Shown here piece by piece: positions 1-13,200 of a stretch of DNA of 19,350 bases (positions within the stretch are counted from its first letter, which is position 1; each line of letters starts with the position of its first letter). A model generated the notes under the pieces. The model searched no databases. It saw nothing but the letters and a program-made list of their open reading frames with translations, and was not told where the DNA came from. The position numbers and the translations under genes are program-made. This DNA is from CAZUQH01 sp964622465 (GTDB lineage: Bacteria > CG03 > CAZUQH01): the NCBI GenBank assembly GCA_964622465.1, contig CAZUQH010000027.1, positions 1 to 19,350 of the forward strand, written 5' to 3'.

Positions 1-1206
1 GGTGACCGCACTTTTTATATACAAAATCCTCAAAACGGCGGTTATGCTTTTAGAGATGACACGGGATATTTTGTGATAGGAGCTATGCCGATTATTTCCA
101 CAATAACGTCTCCAACCGTAAAAGAATATGGTCAGAGTGCAGACACAACCAAAGACCCGAACAAGAAATTTATTATTGAGGGAGAAAATTTTAAAGAAAA
201 TATGAAGTTATATTTTGATGTAACAGAAATAACTCAGTTAAATCCACTTTTAAATGGAACAACTTATTTTGAATGCGACCTGACAGTCGCTTCTAACTTC
301 ACTCCCGTAGAAACGCCAATAGATGTAAAAGTGATAAATCCTGACCAGGGAGAATATACAGTGCAAAACGGCATAGAGATAAACAAAAGGCCATATTTTG
401 CCTCTTTGAGCCAGACAAAAATAGGTCAGGGTGCCCAGAATATTGAATTAACGGTTTTCGGAAGTTATCTTCAAACCGGCTGTGAAATTGATTTTGGCTA
501 TGGAATTTCAACTGTCTCATATAATTATTCATGGGTTCCGGATTCATTTACAGTTACAATAAATGTAAGCAAGACCGCACTGACCGGGTATAGAGATGCC
601 ACAATAATTAATCCTGATTTAGGATATTACACAAAAGCAAATTACATAGAAATAATTCATACTCCAGATATAAACTCCGTAGTTCCTGATATCAGGGCAA
701 GAGGTGTTACAGGTTCCACAATTACAGTAATTGGAGCAGGACCATATTTTCAGGCAACTCCTGAGGTCTGGTTTTCCACCTCTTCCACAGGCTATCCTGC
801 TGACCCAAAAGTAGATACAGGAACTCTTGTCAACTTTTCCGAAGCATCTTTTGACTTAACAAATGTCAGTGTTTCCACTGATGCCCAGTTGGGAGATAGA
901 TGGATACTTGTAAGAAATCCTGATGGCGGAGAGTCGGTGTCTGCCTCAAGTATGCTGAAAATTGTTGCAGCACCCACTCTTGCTGCTGCTGGTCTTACAG
1001 TGGTTGGTTCCGATCCATCCTATCAGTTAGGCCAGAATACAACAGGAAAGACCCTTAAAATTGCCGGTTCAGGATTTGAAACTGGAATAAGCGGTGAAAA
1101 TGTAACCTTTGATGTTTCATCCGATTCAATAACTGTCCAGAGCATAACATGGAAATCATCCAGTTTGCTTGAAGTAATAGTTGATGTTTCATCTATGTGT
1201 CCTGTG
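1..1206 (+). repeat. Higher-order repeat block 1 (402 residues, four TIG modules, circularly permuted start)
   Basis: This block begins at the GDRT motif at base 1 and returns as GDRT at 1207. Counting from the window edge it holds the tail of a D-type module, then modules A (from 85), B (388), C (661) and D (970). The four types differ. A has EYGQ and a D-x-x-K-K segment. B has (I/V)GQGA-N and a GI-S-TVSY strand. C has RARGV-GSTITV and P-V-WFST. D has Y-QLGQNT and DSITVQS. The block edge is arbitrary because the window opens inside an array; a further block may precede it. Confidence 0.85.
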
Positions 1207-4200
1207 GGAGACAGGACAGTTTATCTTGAAAATCCTGAAAGTGGCGGAACCGTTTCAAGAGGAGATGTTGATTATTTTAAGATAGCCCCGATGCCTGTAA
1301 TTTCAACAACAACTTCTCCTTCTGTAAGAGAGTACGGTCAGAGAGCTGTAACATCAGGTTATCCTGATAAAAAATTAGTACTTGAAGGTTCAGATTTTGT
1401 AGATGGTCTCAAACTTTATTTTGGTACAAATAAGATAAGTCAAACCGGTCCCGAGATTTTAAATGGAGGAACCGTATTTCAGTGCGATGTGACCATAGAT
1501 GATTATTTTTCACCTCTTGGCTGGCAGGATGTAAAGGTGATAAATCTTGACCAGGGGGAATATACTCTTTCCAATGGAATAAAGATAAATCCTCGTCCAA
1601 CTTTGAGTTCTCTTGGGAGAACAAAAGTTGGCCAGGGAGCAGAGAATATCAGTATTGTGGTTTATGGTGCTGATATTCAAGAGAGTTGCGAAGTGTATTT
1701 TGGCATAGGGATTTCCACTGTGAGCTACGATTATACGCATGTGCCTGATTCTTTTACAGTTGTTATAAATGTTTCGCCAAGTGCTTTAGTGGGCACAAGG
1801 GACGCCAAAATAACAAATCCTGATTTGGGGTATGATACAAAGACGAATTATTTTGAGGTTACCCACAAGCCGGATGTGAATTCAATATCTCCCGACACAC
1901 GGGCGCGCGGTGTTTCGGGCTCTACAATTACAGTATATGGAACAGGTCCCTATTTTCAAAGTGGTCTTGATGTTTGGTTTTCAACAAGCCCAACCGGTTA
2001 TCCTGTGGATACAAAGATAAGCACAGGAACAATAACGAGTTTTGATGTGAGTTCTTTTGAATTGATAAATTTCAATGTGACAAGTGATGCTCAGTTGGGA
2101 GACAGATGGATTATGGTGAAAAATCCAGATGGAGGAATTGCAGTATCTATTGGTTCTGTTCTTAAAATTGTTGAGCCGCCTGCTCTTACCGCGGGGGTCC
2201 TTACAGTGATTGGTTCAGACCCAACCTATCAGTTAGGACAAAATACAGAATATAAGACCTTAAATATTACTGGTTCAGGCTTTGAATCTGGAATAGATGT
2301 GAATAATGTCTATTTCGATGTTTCCAGTGATTCAATTACTGTCCAGAGTGTAACATGGAAAGCATCAACTTTGCTTGAGGCAGTGGTAAATGTTTCCTCA
2401 AAATGTCCAACAGGTAACAGGACTGTTTATGTAGAAAATCCACAAAGTGGCGGTGTTGCTTCAAGAGGAGATGCAGATTATTTCGTCATTGGAGCAATGC
2501 CAGTGATTTCTACAATAACGTCACCGACTGATAAATATTATGGACAGAGGGCAGAGACCCAGGGTTATCCGGATAAAAAGTTTAAACTTGAAGGACAAAA
2601 TTTTGTTACCGGCTTAAAACTCTATTTTGGTACAAATGAAATTCCGCAGACAACTCCCGAAGTCCTCTCAGGAGGGACAACATTTCAATGTGATGTTACT
2701 ATTGCCGAGAATTTCCTGCCGACAGAATCTCCTCTGGATGTAAAGATAATTAATCCCGATCAGGGAAAGTATATTCTTTCTGGAGCAATTACCATAAATA
2801 AACACCCTGTTCTCAGTGAACTGGTGCCGGCCTCGCGTGGTCAGGGTTGTACGGATTCGACAATTACTGTCAAGTGCAGTTATTTTCAAAATGGAGCAGT
2901 CTTAACATTTCCTTCAATAACTCCAGGTCAGTATAATTTCCATGATTATGACTATACACTCGGGGCATCCTCATTTACAGTCCTTCTTGATTTAATTGAA
3001 GGAGCAGATACCGGAGCAAGGGATGTCAAGGTAGAAAACCCTGACCTCGGTTATGATACGAAGTCAAGTGCATTCACAGTTAATTATATGCCTGATTTGA
3101 GAGCGACGAATCCGCTTGTACCCTCTGCTGTATGTCAGGCAGTAAGCAGTGTAACAGTCCATGTGTATGCATCGGATTATGGCAGATATCAGGAAGGTTG
3201 CACTGTCTCCTTTTCCACTTATGTTGCAGGTAGTCCTTCCGACCCAACAGTTGTTGTTAGTTCTGTTATATTTGCAGGGAGTAATCATCTTGAGTTAAAG
3301 TTAACGGTTTCTGAGGATTCCCCTGTCAGTCCTGGCGCTACTCCGGATAGATATATAACCATAATAAATCCTGACGGAGGGAAATTTGTCAGTGCTGAGC
3401 AAGTCCTTGCAATAAACTCAAAGCCAATTTTGACAAGTTGCCAGACCTATACACTTAATACCAATGATATTGGCCAGGGGGCAACAAATCGTTCAATAAC
3501 CTTTTATGGTCAATATTTCAGAGATGGTTGTAGTATTACAATGGCTGATGCTGATGTTACCGGGACCTCCTTTGTAAATTCTGGTGAGGTCACCGCAGAT
3601 ATAAGTTTGGTCCATACAGATGCAACAATTGGAGCAAGTTCAGTTACTATTACCAATCCAACAGATTATGGATATTCTACAAAATGTGACTATGATTTCT
3701 TTCATATTACCGAAAAGCCAACTGTTACATCCTGCTCCCCGAATACTTATGGCCAGGGTGCACAGAATGCCAGTTTAACAATCTATGGAACAAATTTCTC
3801 TACAGGAAGTGCATATACAGGAGAGTCAAATGAAGGAGAGATTATTTTTAAGGGCATTAATGGCATCACTGTTGAAAACGCCACCGCGTTAAGTGCTACA
3901 GAAATTTCAGCAACGATAGACATAAGCCCAAATGCTACTGTTGGAGGTCCAAAGCAGATTGAAGTTATGAATCCAGATTTTGGAAGGAATACATCTGATA
4001 CGGGAATATTTACTATAAATTCAAAACCCACCATTTCAACAGTAGAGCCGGCTCAAAGAGGACAGGGTTGCCAGGATGTTGAAATCTGGATTACCGACCT
4101 CACAAAGAAACTTGATTCCGGAATAACCAAAGACGATGTCTGGTTCTCAGGGACTGGAATCACTGTTTCAACAGTTCCATTTATTGCTGTCGATGGTTCT

Positions 4201-7200
4201 TCGATGACAATTAAGATTGATATTACATCAAATGCTTCTACCACAACAGCGAGAGATTTAACCGTTCAAAATCCCGATAAAGGAATCTACACAAAAACAG
4301 AATGTTTTACGGTAAATTTGAAACCAACCATTAATTCCTGCGACCCATCCCAACTTGGTGCAGGAGCAAGCGGTCAGGTAATAACTGTTTCCGGAGAAGG
4401 ATTTCAGGCAGGATGCGAAGCTTATTTTTCAGTAAATTCCAACGGTGAGCCAAGAGATACTAATATAATTGTCGGAAATGTAAGTGGTTCAGGAGATTCT
4501 ATATCTCTTTCTAATGTATTAGTATACTCCACTGCTGCTATAGGCGGAAGATTTTTGGCTGTAATAAATGGAGATAAAGGAAAAGGGATAAGTGCGGGAA
4601 CTGTTCTTACAATAAATCCAGCGCCATCGGTTGTTAACTGTACACCAAACCAGCTCGGTCAGCAGGCAACAAATATAAATGTAACGATAAACGGGAGCAA
4701 TCTTCAATCTGGAATAACTCTTTCTGATGTAATATTTACTCCTTCTGATGGAATCAACAAAATTGGAATCGTTGAAATTGACCCAGGAGGGACTTATCTT
4801 ATTATAAAATTAACCATTAATGCCGATGCTCCAACCGGAGCAAGAGATGTTAAAATTATAAATCCAGACAAAGGTTCAGATACCCTTGAAGGCGGCCTTA
4901 CAATAAATACACGACCGCTGTTTAGTTATGCTTCGCCAGATAGTTTAGGACAGGGGGCAGAAAACAGGGATGTTGTAATTTATGGAAGTAATTTTCAAAC
5001 TGGGATGGTTGCATATTTTGGCGGTACAGGGATAAACCCTAACCCTGCTTCTGTAAGTGAATATGGGGCAGGATTTCCAACCGAAGGGTTCGTTACTATC
5101 AGTATTTCATCATCTGCTGATGCTCCCTCTTCAAGAAGTATTAAATTAGAAAATCCGGATGATGGTTATAGTATTGTCTATTCCACATTTGATATAAATC
5201 AGGCGCCATCAATAACTCTTGCTGAGCCAAACTCAAGAGGTCAGGGGGCAACTGCTCAGGATATTTTAATTAAGGGAAGCAGATTCAAAGATACCCCAAC
5301 TGTGACATTTTCTCAAGGGGGAGTTACTGTTACTGATGTTTTCTATCAGGGCGCTTCATCAATTACAGCAAGGATAAACATAACTCAAGGAGCAGGGACA
5401 GGACTTGGAGATGTTACAGTCGAGAACCCGGATGGTGGAAAAACAACCGGTAAGAACTTATTTACAGTTAATACTAAACCGGCAATTTCCTCTTGTTCGC
5501 CAGATAAAAGGAGTCAGGACCTTGCAAATCAGGAGATTTACATAAATGGAAGTGGGTTTAACAAACCGCCTGCAGATGTCTGGCAGGTCTCATTTGGCAC
5601 AACTTCAATTGAGGTAACCTCAGTAGAATATCTTTCTGATACGCAACTTAGATGCTATGCAAACATTCTCTCGACCGCCGGTGCCCAGGCATATAGTGTT
5701 ACTGTCACCAACCCGGATGCTGGAAAAGGAACTGGAAGCGGGATATTCACAGTGAATGAAAAACCTAAGATAACATCTGTTTCACCTTCAGAAAGAGGAC
5801 AAGGTTGCGTTAATCAGGATGTCACAATCTACGGAAATTATTTCCAGGATGGCTCCACAATTACAATTTCAGGAAGTGGAGTTGACTTTGCGTCAACCAC
5901 CTTTGTAAATTCTGGAGAACTCCGAATCACAGTCAACATTGATTACGACGCTTCAACAACAACCGCGAGAGATGTGAAGATTGAAAATCCTGATGCAGGG
6001 AATTATACTCTCGGTGCTGGTTTCACAGTTGGTGACAATCCAATTACGACTATAGGTGCACCATGGAAATCAAGGCACGATGCCACTCTAACACAGTCGA
6101 GCGGTACAGTTACAACTGATGCGCAGGATGTTTATCTTTCATTAGAGCGTCTTTCTGATTCAAAATGGTATAAACCAGGTTCTGGGTTTACTGAAACAAG
6201 CGAGGAGTGGATTGAAACTACTTATACTCAAGGTGAAGACCACTGGAGTTATGAGTTACCTACACTCGCAAATGGGACAAGTTACTATATCAGGACTTAT
6301 GGATTCGGCCAGAATGCTGGAAGAGAATCGTCAACAGCAGGTGTAACATTTACTTACGACACATCAATAAATCAAGCTGTTATTACAAGGCCTGTCCATC
6401 TTGCACATTACAATGATGGCTCTGGCTTTGTAGATAATCGCTTGAATAATATATATGGAACTTCTGACCCTGATACTGATTTTGTAAAGTTATGCATCAG
6501 GGATTTAACCAGAGGGGCAACCTACTGGTCCGACTCAGCGTTGGACTGGGTCTATTCCGCTTCCGATTTATATTTTAACATAAATGACCCGACACCTGAC
6601 AACTGGTCTTATTCTTTTTCAACTTCAAGCTGGACTAATGGAAATAAATATAATGTTAAAGCAAGACCTACCGACATTGGAGGAAATCAGGCAACTCCAA
6701 CAGGCAAGGACTTCTGGATTGATTACGAGATTCCTGTCTCAACAATTACAACTCCAGCCGATGGGCTATATAACGATTTGCCAACGGTTTCCGGGCCTCT
6801 TAATGATGAACCTTCGATTGGTAATGTAACCGACGTTGAGATATATATTCAGCGCAAATATGATTCCTACTACTTTGACGGAAGCGATTGGTACGATACA
6901 ATAAAGTGGATTGATGTAACAAGTTTTGACCAGGCGAGTTGGTCCTACACTGTTCCAACCCCAACTGAAACTTTTACTGATGATTTAGGAGATAATGATA
7001 ATTACGAGATAAAAGTAAGGGCAAAGGATAAGGCAGAAAATCTGGAAGATTACGAGCCCAAGACCGTAACTGTTATTACCTGGGATGATACTCCACCACA
7101 AACTCAGGTAACCTTTCCAACCGAGGGCGCAACCATAAACTATTCCACATTGACAATCCGCGGCACTCTTTCAGAGTTACATGGGATTGCAGAGTTGCAG

Positions 7201-10200
7201 ATTTTGATAAAAGATAAAGACCATAACAAGTGGTGGGACGGCGTAATGTGGGATACGATAGAGAAATGGGTGACAGTGCCTTCCGGAGAAATATATGTAA
7301 CTTCCTGGACATATTCCGGAGTGAACTGGCCAACTGATGGCATGGATGTTCTTATTCAGACAAAGGCAAGGGATATTGCAAGTCCGACAGGGAACTGGGA
7401 GACGCCCGGTGCAGGCAGGAATTTCAAGTATGATTCAAAGCCGCCTTCTGCAACAGTGTCTCTCCCTGAGGATACCAAGTGGTACAATGCTACGAACCTG
7501 ACTTCCTATCAGGGTTCCTATACCGATGACAAGAGCAGCTGTACCAAGGTTCATATTAAAATTCATGATTTGACACAGGGGACAACCTACTGGAACGGCA
7601 CTGGCTGGCAGAATTCTGAGACCTGGGTTTATAAGACCATCACGCCGGCTGGCTGTTCCGGTAACTGGACATACACTGCTCCAGCTATGGAGCATGGTCA
7701 TGTGTACAGGGTATGGATTGAGGGAGAGGACCTTGCTGGTAATCGCCAGACAGCCACATCCTATGTTGACTACAACTATGACATAGAACCACCGGTGTCA
7801 AGTATCATATACCCGGAAAGCGCTGGGAAGTACGGAAAGATAGTTCAACCGAACGGCAGATGTTCCGATTCGCCTGGAGATAGAGATGGTCATATGGGTA
7901 AAGTCCAGGTTACACTGCAGGATAGAGGTACTACTGGTGAAGAGGATGGAAATTATTACCAAGGTGATGGCAACTGGCTTTCAGGAAAGATGTGGCTTGA
8001 TGCAACCTGGGAAGCATGGGTAAGCACATATTCTCTGAGGGGATGGAGTTACCCGTTCCCCGACCTTGTCAACAATCACTATTATACACTCATTTCCAGA
8101 GGAGTTGACTCAGCGGGAAACTATGATATTGCTATGGCAACGGTTACTTTCCAGTATATTCAGGACATACCGAGTTCACAGATAACCATGCCAAAAGACG
8201 AAACTATTGTTGATAATAACTTTAATTTATGCAAGGGAGAGGTTCTTTCACTTGTTGGCGCGGTGATAGAAAATGTTCAGGTTGACGTCACACGCCTGGA
8301 GGTGACTCAAAGTAGCGTAACTTACTATCACTGGTGGTGGGGGAATAATCAGTGGTTAGAACAGGGAGAAAATGAGTCCATCTGGGCAACTGCAGAGTTT
8401 CCTGCAGATAACAAAGAATACTTTGAGAAAGGCATCAGTGAAATTAACTGGGTCCTTGGAGATACTTATAAAGTTCGCTCAAGGGCAAAGGCATCAAGTT
8501 ACGCTCAGTGGGAGTCAGCAGGACCCGGGGTGAGGTTCAAGCTGGCAGCCGGATACTCGGTTTCCTGGGCTACTTCGCCAGCACACGGCGCTGCCTCTCC
8601 GGGTGTAAGCATAATAGGTGGAAAAGGACTGGGGGACAAGCCGGCTCAGGTGAAGGTTGCGCTACAAAAAATTGTAAACCCACCAAACGATTACAATGAC
8701 GGAGATGTGTACGATGCTAAAAACAATGATGACTACTGGAAATGGACCATCCCAACAGAGTGGCAGGATACAATCATCTACTGGGCAACTGCGACTGTAT
8801 CCGGGGTAGACGACAACTGGAACTGGACAATTGATGTTTCTACAAACGGCTGGAATGTTAACTGGGTTGCTGGCAAGTATTACCGAATACTTTGCAAGGC
8901 AGTAGATGCAACTGAAGAGACGCCTCACGCAGGGAATGTGGCAATTATAGATAACCAAGCTCCAACAAGCTATGTAAATTCCCCTGCGAGCGGAATAAGA
9001 TTCAAGACGCTCGCGTCAATTTCTGGAACAGCAACAGATGCGCTCTCAGGCATAAAGACAAATGGAATTGAAGTCAGGATAAAATACATAGACGGAGGAA
9101 CAACCTATTACTGGGATGATACCGGTGTTGAGTGGGATTCTACCACAGTCCACTGGAACCCAGGGACGACTGCCGGAGCACCTGCAGGCCAGACAGCAAC
9201 CTGGTCGTTTGACACTTCAAATGTAAATAACAACTGGTTGGATGCCAAAGCGTTCACGATTCAGTCCCGTGCGATTGACAAAGGTAATAACATTGAATCC
9301 CCTCCACAGCCAGGACCAACAATCACCTGCGATAAGACAGGTCCTACATGCGCAATAAATTCACTTGCGAGTGGTTCTATTCTGAATTATCTGAAGACAG
9401 TTAGCGGAACCGCAAGTGATATTCCAATTGCTTCCGAAGTGGATAATGTCAAGATAAAGGTGTATTCATATTTTGGTGGGAACGATAACTGGCTCACAAA
9501 CACAAATGGAGAGTGGACATCTGCTGGCGAACAGTGGCTCACATGCTCTGGCAAGACCTCCTGGTCAATAGACCTTGCTACCTGGTCATGGACAAATAAT
9601 TATGTTTCCACAATTACTGCGAAGGCAACAGATATCAGAGGAAATCAATCAGATGGAACGCCGGTTTGGTTTGTGTCCGACGATGAGAAACCGACCTCGG
9701 AAGTTACTATCCCGAACGGAAGCGATAACTATTGTGATACAGACCCGCTTGAGACCAAACTTTCCGGAACCTGGTTAGAAAATAAGCAGATAAAATCTGT
9801 CAAGGTCAGAATTCAGCCCGGGTCTAATGACCAGTCCTGGAAGCCGGGCGAGGACTGGATTGCCGGCGAATATTACAATAATGCTGATGTATGGCAATCC
9901 TCCTGGACATTTGCGAGTTTACCCGTCTGGACCAACGGGGGGAGTTATCGGGTGTACTCCTATGCAGTGGATATTGCATCAAACACAGAGTCAATTGACC
10001 CTTACAATGGCTTTATATATGACAAGACAAAACCCGATTCAGTAGTTACCGGTCCAACCGACAATTCTTATCATCGCACAGCGCCGTCTATCACCGGCAC
10101 ATCTTCAGACGGGGAGACCGGTGTCCGAATAGTCAAAGTTCAGCTCAAGAAAATCGTTGCCGGGACAACCTGGTACTGGACGACATTCACCCATGACTGG

Positions 10201-13200
10201 ACTGATTCAGTTACCTGGATTGCTGCAGAAAAAGTTGGCGGGGTCTGGGATAACTGGCAGGTCCCATCTGCTGATATTCCAACAGCCGATAAATATACGG
10301 ATGGTCAGGTTTACAAGGTGGTTTCACGAGCTGAGGATACAAGAAATGCAACAACATCACTTAATACCGAATCATCGCTGACCTGGAATACATATATCTG
10401 GGACCTCACCGAAGGCGCTGCAAGTGTTACCTATCCTTCTGATAACGGTTATGTTTCCCAGACAGGTGATGTTCAGGGAACGGCATATGATACAACGGGT
10501 TCAACAAATACGGCCGGCAAGATAGATGAAGTGCAGGTGAAACTGAAGAAAATTTCTGATGGGACGACCTACTATTGGGATAACTACAATGTGGTGCCTA
10601 ACACCTGGACGACTTCTGTCGTCTGGAGTACCGCAACCTATACTCCATACTATGCAGGTGCTTCTTCCGGAACGTGGGTACTCCCGCACCCGGAATGGGA
10701 AACACTCTGGTACTGGGGGAATACAAAGGCGAAGGACAAAGCAGGAAACTGGCAGGTATCGTTCCCGACAGTGAGCTTCAGGGGTGATTTCGCAGCACCT
10801 TCATCGGTGTTGTCAAAGCCGGCCGAAGGCATGAACTATGATGTAATGGATAAAATAACTGGGACAGCGGCAGATAGCGGCGGAGAAATGGACTATGTGG
10901 AGGTGATGATAGAAAATGTGGAAGCAGGAGACCCACGCAACGGATACTGCTGGAACGGCTCTACATGGACGAGTACGAGCCCGTACTGGCTTGATGCGGT
11001 CCAGAACCCTACATGGCCGGACTGGAAGTATGATATCTCATATCCAACTAATGCATGGGAGAGTAGCAAGCATTATCGGGTTACTTCTCATGCATTTGAT
11101 AAGGCGGGTAATGAGGAATCTACAGAAGCCCAGAACCAGAATACATTCAAATTCGTTGTTCCGGCAGAGACCTTCCACATTGAAAATCTGGCCATAAACC
11201 AAACTGCGGGTACTTCCGATTTATTTGATGTCAGGGCATGGAATGTAACTGAAGGTGTAACTGCTGAGGGATATAAGGGAAGAGTTTGGTTTACATCTGA
11301 TGATTCTTATGCTGTCCTACCTGGCTCATATACATTTACCACTACTGATAATGGAGTTCATACGAATTTCTCAGTGACTTTCAAGACCAAAGGGACAAAG
11401 TGGATAAAGGTGAGGGACTATGAAACCTACGCCTCGGAGATTTCTAGTACCGTCTATGCGAATGTCAATCCCGGAGCGCTACATCATTTTGTAATAGAAC
11501 TTCTGCCCGATGAAGTTATTGCTGGCGTACTACAAGATGTGAAGATTACGGCAAAGGATAATTTCTACGATGGGACAGGTAATGTAAAAGATGACTATGC
11601 GGGCACGGTAAGATTCTGGTCTGATGATTCAAAAGCAAGTTTGCCTGGAGATTACACTTTTACAACAACCGATGCTGGCATCCATTCGTGGCTTGTGAGT
11701 GATTCCACTGGAGTAATTTTCAAGACCGCAAATGTCGGGCCTGGCAATGCAAGTGGGACCTGGCTCTTCAGGGTGAGGGACGATGCTTTAGGCATTGAAA
11801 AAGATAAGACAGGAATAGTCGTTTATCCAGCACCAATTACTTCTTTCAAGGTTACAATGACGACCGGTCCCATAACTGCTGGTTCTGGTCCTTATGACAT
11901 TTCTGTGGAAGCAAAAGACCAGTATGCAAATCGTTGCTCTACAGGAACAAACAATTATCAAGGTACAGTTAAGTGGACATCAGATGACACTAAGAATCCT
12001 GTCCTTCCTGGGGACTACAACTTTACAACAGGGCCTGCCGGCAGCAATGGTTATGTGCTTATTGCTTCAACTGTTGTATTGAAGAAGGCGGGGACAAGAT
12101 GGGTGAAGGCGAGAGATGATGCAAAGGACAAAGAAGGCCAGCAATCCGGAATAGTGGTCGTTGCGGATAATTGCACTCACCTGAAAGTTACGATGTCCAC
12201 GAATGTCGTTGCAGGCATCGCACAGGACGTAACAGTTGAAGCGCTTGACCAGTTTGATAACCGGGATACAAATTACGAAACTACAACCGGCGCAGGTGGA
12301 GGCCTGGACTTCATCGCACGCAATTCAGATAACAGTGAAATGAGTAATTATACTCTTGAATTAGGTGACCCAGTAGATTTTCTCGCCTCATATAGCGGAA
12401 TTCACACTTATTCTGGCCATGCTACATTAAAGGCAGCGACAGGGTCAGATAAGAAAGTAAAAGCAACTGACGCCCTTACTCCCTCCATCTATGGTGAGCA
12501 AACCGGGATAAAACTGACAGCAGCACAAGCCAATAAGTTAGCTGTGGACCAGGTTAGTGACCCGATTGAAGCAGGAGTGAGGTCAAATGTCCGGGTTAGG
12601 GTCTATGACGAGTACGATAACATCGCAACTGGCTACACAGGTAAGATTATTTTAACTTCTGATGACACGCAGGCAGAATTCATAATTGGCGGGGTGCCCG
12701 GTGTCAGTACATACACATTTACTTCAGGGGATTCTGGAATCCATTTCTTTGTTTCACCAGATGGCGTTAAGCTGAAGAGCACCGGAGAAAAATATGTCAG
12801 GGCAAGTTCCAGCGGAACGCCTGCCTTGACCTCTGGTCAGCAGTCAGGGATTACGGTCACGCCAGCATCACTTGACCACTTTGACCTGACGACAATCGCA
12901 AGTCCTCGTTCAGTTGGCAAACCCGCCTCAATGGTTGTCACAGCTAAGGACACATATGACAACGCAAAAACAGATTATGATGGTATAGTAGATTTTTCCT
13001 CTGACGACACTACTGCAGACATTGGTTCACCTCCCTCTAACCCTTATTCCTACGAGTTTTCTACAACTACTGACCAGGGAGTCCATGATTTTGGTGCAAA
13101 CTTCATTACCTTTAACTCAAGCGGGACATGGTATTTCAAAGCAAGGGATGATATAGCGGCAATTGAAACACAGCAATCCAATATTCAGGTTGTTGCAATT

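Larger units (their letters stand above)
1..6033 (+). repeat. Region A: tandem array of 20 IPT/TIG-like modules
   Basis: Each module starts with a K/R/M-P-x-I-type segment, then S/E-P, a G-Q-(G/x) turn, a strand ending in (Y/x)G-x-x-F-x-x-G, and closes with a strand containing NPD-x-G. Approximate module starts are 85, 388, 661, 970, 1291, 1594, 1867, 2176, 2497, 2803, 3088, 3421, 3715, 4024, 4321, 4621, 4912, 5203, 5476 and 5761. Bases 1-84 are the tail of an earlier module. Modules are about 80-110 residues, the usual size for an IPT/TIG immunoglobulin-like fold. The closing NPDxG strand is typical of the family; the G-Q at the first turn replaces the more usual Gly-rich turn and is seen in 15 of 20 copies. 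Such arrays normally act as spacers or binding rods in extracellular proteins. The module family is well supported; a specific ligand is not. Confidence 0.88.

Noticed and set aside
1..2412. Blocks 1 and 2 as an assembly duplication
   Set aside because: They differ at many synonymous and amino-acid positions, so they cannot be the same DNA assembled twice.
1..2802. Repeat periodicity considered as a CRISPR array or satellite DNA
   Set aside because: The period is 1206 bases, the frame is open throughout, and similarity is stronger in protein than in DNA, which is the pattern of coding repeats.
299..4707. Numerous 60-85-codon open frames on the - strand in region A
   Set aside because: All lie antisense to the TIG modules. 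Pairs recur at similar places because the + strand repeats, so they are shadows of the main gene.
6034..6360. A possible gene boundary or frameshift where the TIG array stops
   Set aside because: Frame 1 continues without a stop, and the module at 6034 leads directly into the Trp-rich array. There is no spacer, terminator or start site.
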